NCBI GenBank assembly: GCA_023389035.1
Contig: JAEWFC010000023.1
Location: 62,001-126,000, forward strand
Length of the DNA stretch: 64,000 nt
Direction of reading: 5' to 3'
Origin: Acidobacteriota bacterium
Lineage (GTDB): Bacteria; Acidobacteriota; Blastocatellia; Pyrinomonadales; Pyrinomonadaceae
Positions within the stretch are counted from its first letter, which is position 1. Every line of letters starts with the position of its first letter. Both the position numbers and the translations under genes were made by a program. Below the pieces are notes generated by a model. That model was not told where the DNA came from. It ran no database searches and saw only the letters and a program-made list of their open reading frames with translations. This document shows positions 61,807 through 64,000 of this stretch, in pieces.

Positions 61807-61868
61807 ATGTCCGCTTGCGAAAAATGGCAGATTGACACCTGTGCCTTTCGGCACGGATAATTGCGGGC

Positions 61869-62519
61869 GTGAAGTTAACTCTATTTTTGATCGCAGCTCT
61901 ATCGATCGGACTATCGGGCTGCGGGGGCGTTGTGGAGCGTACGGAGAATTCCTCGGCTCCACACACTCCGGCTACCGAATCTGCAGCGGTCCCGACGGCC
62001 TCGGCAAAGCCGCCCGAGGATGCAGGCGGACGTGCCGCGGTCAACCCGCTCGGGACAGAAGCTGAAAGGCGTCTGTGTCAGGAGATCGACACGGGCGATT
62101 CGCCGATACTCGCCTCACAGACCTTTGCGATCAACTTCGAACCGTTTGCCGGGAGCTGTTTTGTAACCACACACAACCCGGAATTCGACGACCCGCCGCT
62201 TGATTCTGAATTCGCGATCTATCGTAACGATACAAAGGTTTTCGATTTCCCAAGTCAATTTAACGGCACAACGACTGGCTGCTGGGTCGTCGCCGTCGCG
62301 TTCCAGGACCTGAACGCCGATAGCTTGATCGATGTGATCGTCGTCGGAAAGTGCTCCGCGAAGACCGCGCCATATTACGAGAACATGGTCTATACGAACA
62401 CCGGCAAAGCCTTCACAACGCGCGAAGATGCGAACACATCCATCTCGAATCTGACTAACCTTGGAGCGATTGCCGATCACGTAAAGGCGAATCGGGAGAT
62501 TTTTTTTGGCAAACGCTGA
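61869..62519 (+). CDS. Hypothetical lipoprotein
   Basis: A 216-residue protein starting with GTG. The lipobox is SIGLSGC with a following Gly-Gly; a Ser/Ala/Pro-rich linker precedes the mature domain. That domain contains TNPEFDDPP-like and RDTKVFDF-like segments (read as HNPEFDDPP and RNDTKVFDFPSQF), then VVAVAFQDLNADSLIDVIVVG, an FG-GAP-like end. No family is assigned. The stop overlaps the next start by one nucleotide (TGATG). Confidence 0.75.
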   Translation: MKLTLFLIAALSIGLSGCGGVVERTENSSAPHTPATESAAVPTASAKPPEDAGGRAAVNPLGTEAERRLCQEIDTGDSPILASQTFAINFEPFAGSCFVTTHNPEFDDPPLDSEFAIYRNDTKVFDFPSQFNGTTTGCWVVAVAFQDLNADSLIDVIVVGKCSAKTAPYYENMVYTNTGKAFTTREDANTSISNLTNLGAIADHVKANREIFFGKR

Positions 62520-63466
62520 TGCTGCCTCTTGTAATTGTTAATCCGCGGTCAGCCGGCGGGTCGACTCGTGAAAAATGGGCGGCTGTTGCGTCTGATCTGC
62601 GTGCCCATTTCGGCCCGTTTCGGACCGTGTTCACTAAATGCCCCGGCGACGGAATAGACCTGGCCAGAAAGCACGCGACCGAGGGCCAAGAGTTTATCAT
62701 TGCTTGCGGTGGCGACGGGACGATCAACGAGGTGGCGAACGGCATCCTGCTTTCCGGGAAGAGCTGCGAGATGGGCATCTTTCCGTCCGGCACCGGCGGC
62801 GATTTTCGTAGAACTATCGGAATGCCGACCGCACCGCGTGAAGTTGCGAGAGCTCTTCGCGATGGTGAGACCCGCAAGGTGGATCTGGGCCGTGTGACCT
62901 ATATCGATCTCGATGGACAGCCGGCGGAACGCTATTTCTTGAATGAATCCTCGATCGGCTTAGCACCTTCGATCATCGAACGCGTTAAGGGTTCCTCATC
63001 GCTTGGCTGGCTTCCGCTTGATAATGTTCGCGGGCGTGCGAGCTTTGCACTATCAACACTTCAAGAGGTTGTAGGGCTCGGCTCGATACCGATTCGCGTA
63101 AAGATTGATAGCGGCGACTGGTCTGTTATCCATACCGTGAACCTCTGCATCGCCAATGCCAGGTTTTTCGGAGGCGGGATGATGATAGCTCCTGACGCAA
63201 AACTTGCCGACGGTATGCTTGACGTCGTCAACGTCGGCGACATTAATACCGCGAAGATCATCCTAAATGCATACACGCTCTATCGCGGCACGCATACGGC
63301 GCTTCCTGAGGTCAAGAGCAAGCTTGCACGACGTGTAGAGGTCGAGCCCGCGAACGCCGACGACCGCACGCTGATCTCAATCGATGGCGAACTTCCCGGA
63401 AAACTGCCGGCGGTTTTCGAGGTCGTACCGTCAGCACTTCGGCTCCGGGTTCCCCGCCGGCGGTAG
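62519..63466 (+). CDS. Diacylglycerol kinase-like lipid kinase
   Basis: A 315-residue protein of the DAGK_cat family (YegS/BmrU-like). VIVNPRSAGG binds nucleotide, and CGGDGTINEVANGIL is the catalytic GGDGT motif. FPSGTGGDFRRTIGMP and NVGDINTAKIILNA follow as expected. It phosphorylates a diacylglycerol or related lipid; the exact lipid is unknown. Its start overlaps the preceding lipoprotein stop, so both are translated from one message. Confidence 0.9.
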   Translation: MLPLVIVNPRSAGGSTREKWAAVASDLRAHFGPFRTVFTKCPGDGIDLARKHATEGQEFIIACGGDGTINEVANGILLSGKSCEMGIFPSGTGGDFRRTIGMPTAPREVARALRDGETRKVDLGRVTYIDLDGQPAERYFLNESSIGLAPSIIERVKGSSSLGWLPLDNVRGRASFALSTLQEVVGLGSIPIRVKIDSGDWSVIHTVNLCIANARFFGGGMMIAPDAKLADGMLDVVNVGDINTAKIILNAYTLYRGTHTALPEVKSKLARRVEVEPANADDRTLISIDGELPGKLPAVFEVVPSALRLRVPRRR

Positions 63467-63506
63467 CCATTCACCAAATGGGAGATTTGGCCCAATACCT
63501 GCTATT

Positions 63507-63532
63507 CTTAGCGAACCCACGCTTTCGCTAAG
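63507..63532. repeat. Perfect inverted repeat at the acyl-CoA synthetase start
   Basis: CTTAGCGAA (63507-63515) and TTCGCTAAG (63524-63532) are a perfect 9-bp inverted repeat with an 8-nt spacer, ending one base before the ATG at 63534. No Shine-Dalgarno is visible in it. It may be an operator or an RNA hairpin masking translation. Confidence 0.75.
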
Positions 63533-63533
63533 T

Positions 63534-64000
63534 ATGAAAGATTCCTATCTAAGACGGCTCGTAAAGGCGTTTGAATCGCGGACCGACAAGGTCGCGATGC
63601 GTATCGTCGGCGATGATTCGCACGTTTACACGTTCGGTGAATCGCTCGATCGAATCCGCTCCGTTGCATATAGACTCGAGCAAGAAGGGATCGACGCCGG
63701 TGACCGCGTCGCACTTATCGGCGAAAACCATCCGGCATGGGCGATCGCGTATCTGGGCATCATCTACCGCGGCGGCGTCTGTGTCCCGATGGATCCGCAC
63801 GGCGAAATCGAGACGATCACAAATTTTATTGAGAACTCCGAGGCGAAGCTGGCCTTTGTCGACACTGATCAAGTTGGTCGATTTAAGGATATTGAGGAAA
63901 AGCTCGGCCGAAGCATACCTGCAGTTGTATGGGGCGGCGACATAAGCAGTAACGGATTTAGCGCCTTTGACGACTGGTCGGCAACTGAGTTTCCCGAGTC
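63534..64000 (+). CDS. AMP-dependent synthetase/ligase, acyl-CoA synthetase type (3' end missing)
   Basis: The first 155 codons are present and the frame is open to the right edge. The sequence (MKDSYLRRLVKAFESRTDK, YTFGESLDRIRSVAYRL, DAGDRVALIGENHPAWAIAYLG, GGVCVPMDP) matches the N-terminal part of the FadD/ANL superfamily. The adenylation motifs lie beyond the window, so the fatty-acid versus other acyl substrate cannot be told. It follows the lipid kinase, in keeping with a lipid-metabolism context. An inverted repeat abuts the start codon. Confidence 0.88.
   Translation, partial: MKDSYLRRLVKAFESRTDKVAMRIVGDDSHVYTFGESLDRIRSVAYRLEQEGIDAGDRVALIGENHPAWAIAYLGIIYRGGVCVPMDPHGEIETITNFIENSEAKLAFVDTDQVGRFKDIEEKLGRSIPAVVWGGDISSNGFSAFDDWSATEFPE

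Overview
The window looks like a chromosomal segment of a Gram-negative-type, didermal bacterium of roughly 55% GC. I infer Acidobacteriota, probably class Blastocatellia. The reasons are the mix of secreted beta-propeller, BNR and FG-GAP proteins with C-terminal carboxypeptidase-regulatory-like domains, an outer-membrane barrel with an OmpA-like tail, a bacillithiol enzyme (BshC), a two-subunit glycine decarboxylase and a Bacteroidetes-style SSS transporter beside a PIG-L protein. This placement is inference; there is no rRNA or tRNA in the window to fix it. No phage, insertion sequence or CRISPR array was seen.

Layout. 1-14.6 kb: the 3' part of a giant CARDB/cohesin/dockerin-like secreted protein, a CBS-domain HlyC/CorC membrane protein, a 1-Cys peroxiredoxin, a biotin carrier protein, a voltage-gated K+ channel with a zinc ribbon, an acyltransferase, an FtsX-type permease and an FHA-trypsin membrane protease. 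14.6-20.4 kb: a methyltransferase and a rearranged transhydrogenase operon. Here pntA and an intact pntB are kept, but the ends of a second, diverged pntB lie outside it, and a DUF433/DUF5615 toxin-antitoxin pair and a TPR gene sit between remnant and intact gene. 20.4-29.4 kb: the glycine cleavage genes gcvT-gcvH-gcvPA-gcvPB, interrupted by a zinc-ribbon gene and by three unrelated genes, with an array of eleven 21-bp repeats upstream. 29.4-36.2 kb: a secreted FG-GAP metalloprotease, a DinB protein, a TPR-led operon of small secreted proteins and larE. 36.3-42.8 kb: glutamate dehydrogenase, a large outer-membrane protein and a BNR-repeat protein. 42.8-50.9 kb: a tight operon bshC-mutL-(43-aa membrane peptide)-SSS transporter-PIG-L protein. 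50.9-55.7 kb: a saccharopine-dehydrogenase-like oxidoreductase and metH, whose leader holds an intrinsic terminator. 56-64 kb: a secreted beta-propeller, a DUF937 protein, an NHL-repeat lipoprotein with an M23-like domain coupled to an aminopeptidase P, a small lipoprotein, a diacylglycerol-kinase-like gene and the 5' end of an acyl-CoA synthetase.

How the genes fit together. One-carbon and amino-acid metabolism is prominent: glycine cleavage supplies methylene-THF, MetH consumes methyl-THF, and glutamate dehydrogenase and transhydrogenase balance nitrogen and NADPH. A second theme is redox and thiol defence (peroxiredoxin, BshC, transhydrogenase). A third is envelope and secreted protein biology, with many signal-peptide or lipobox proteins. 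The most unusual region is the pnt locus at 15.6-18.7 kb: gene-edge duplications with only synonymous divergence in the 3' copy indicate that a foreign or relative-derived pntB carrying cargo genes replaced the body of a resident pntB.
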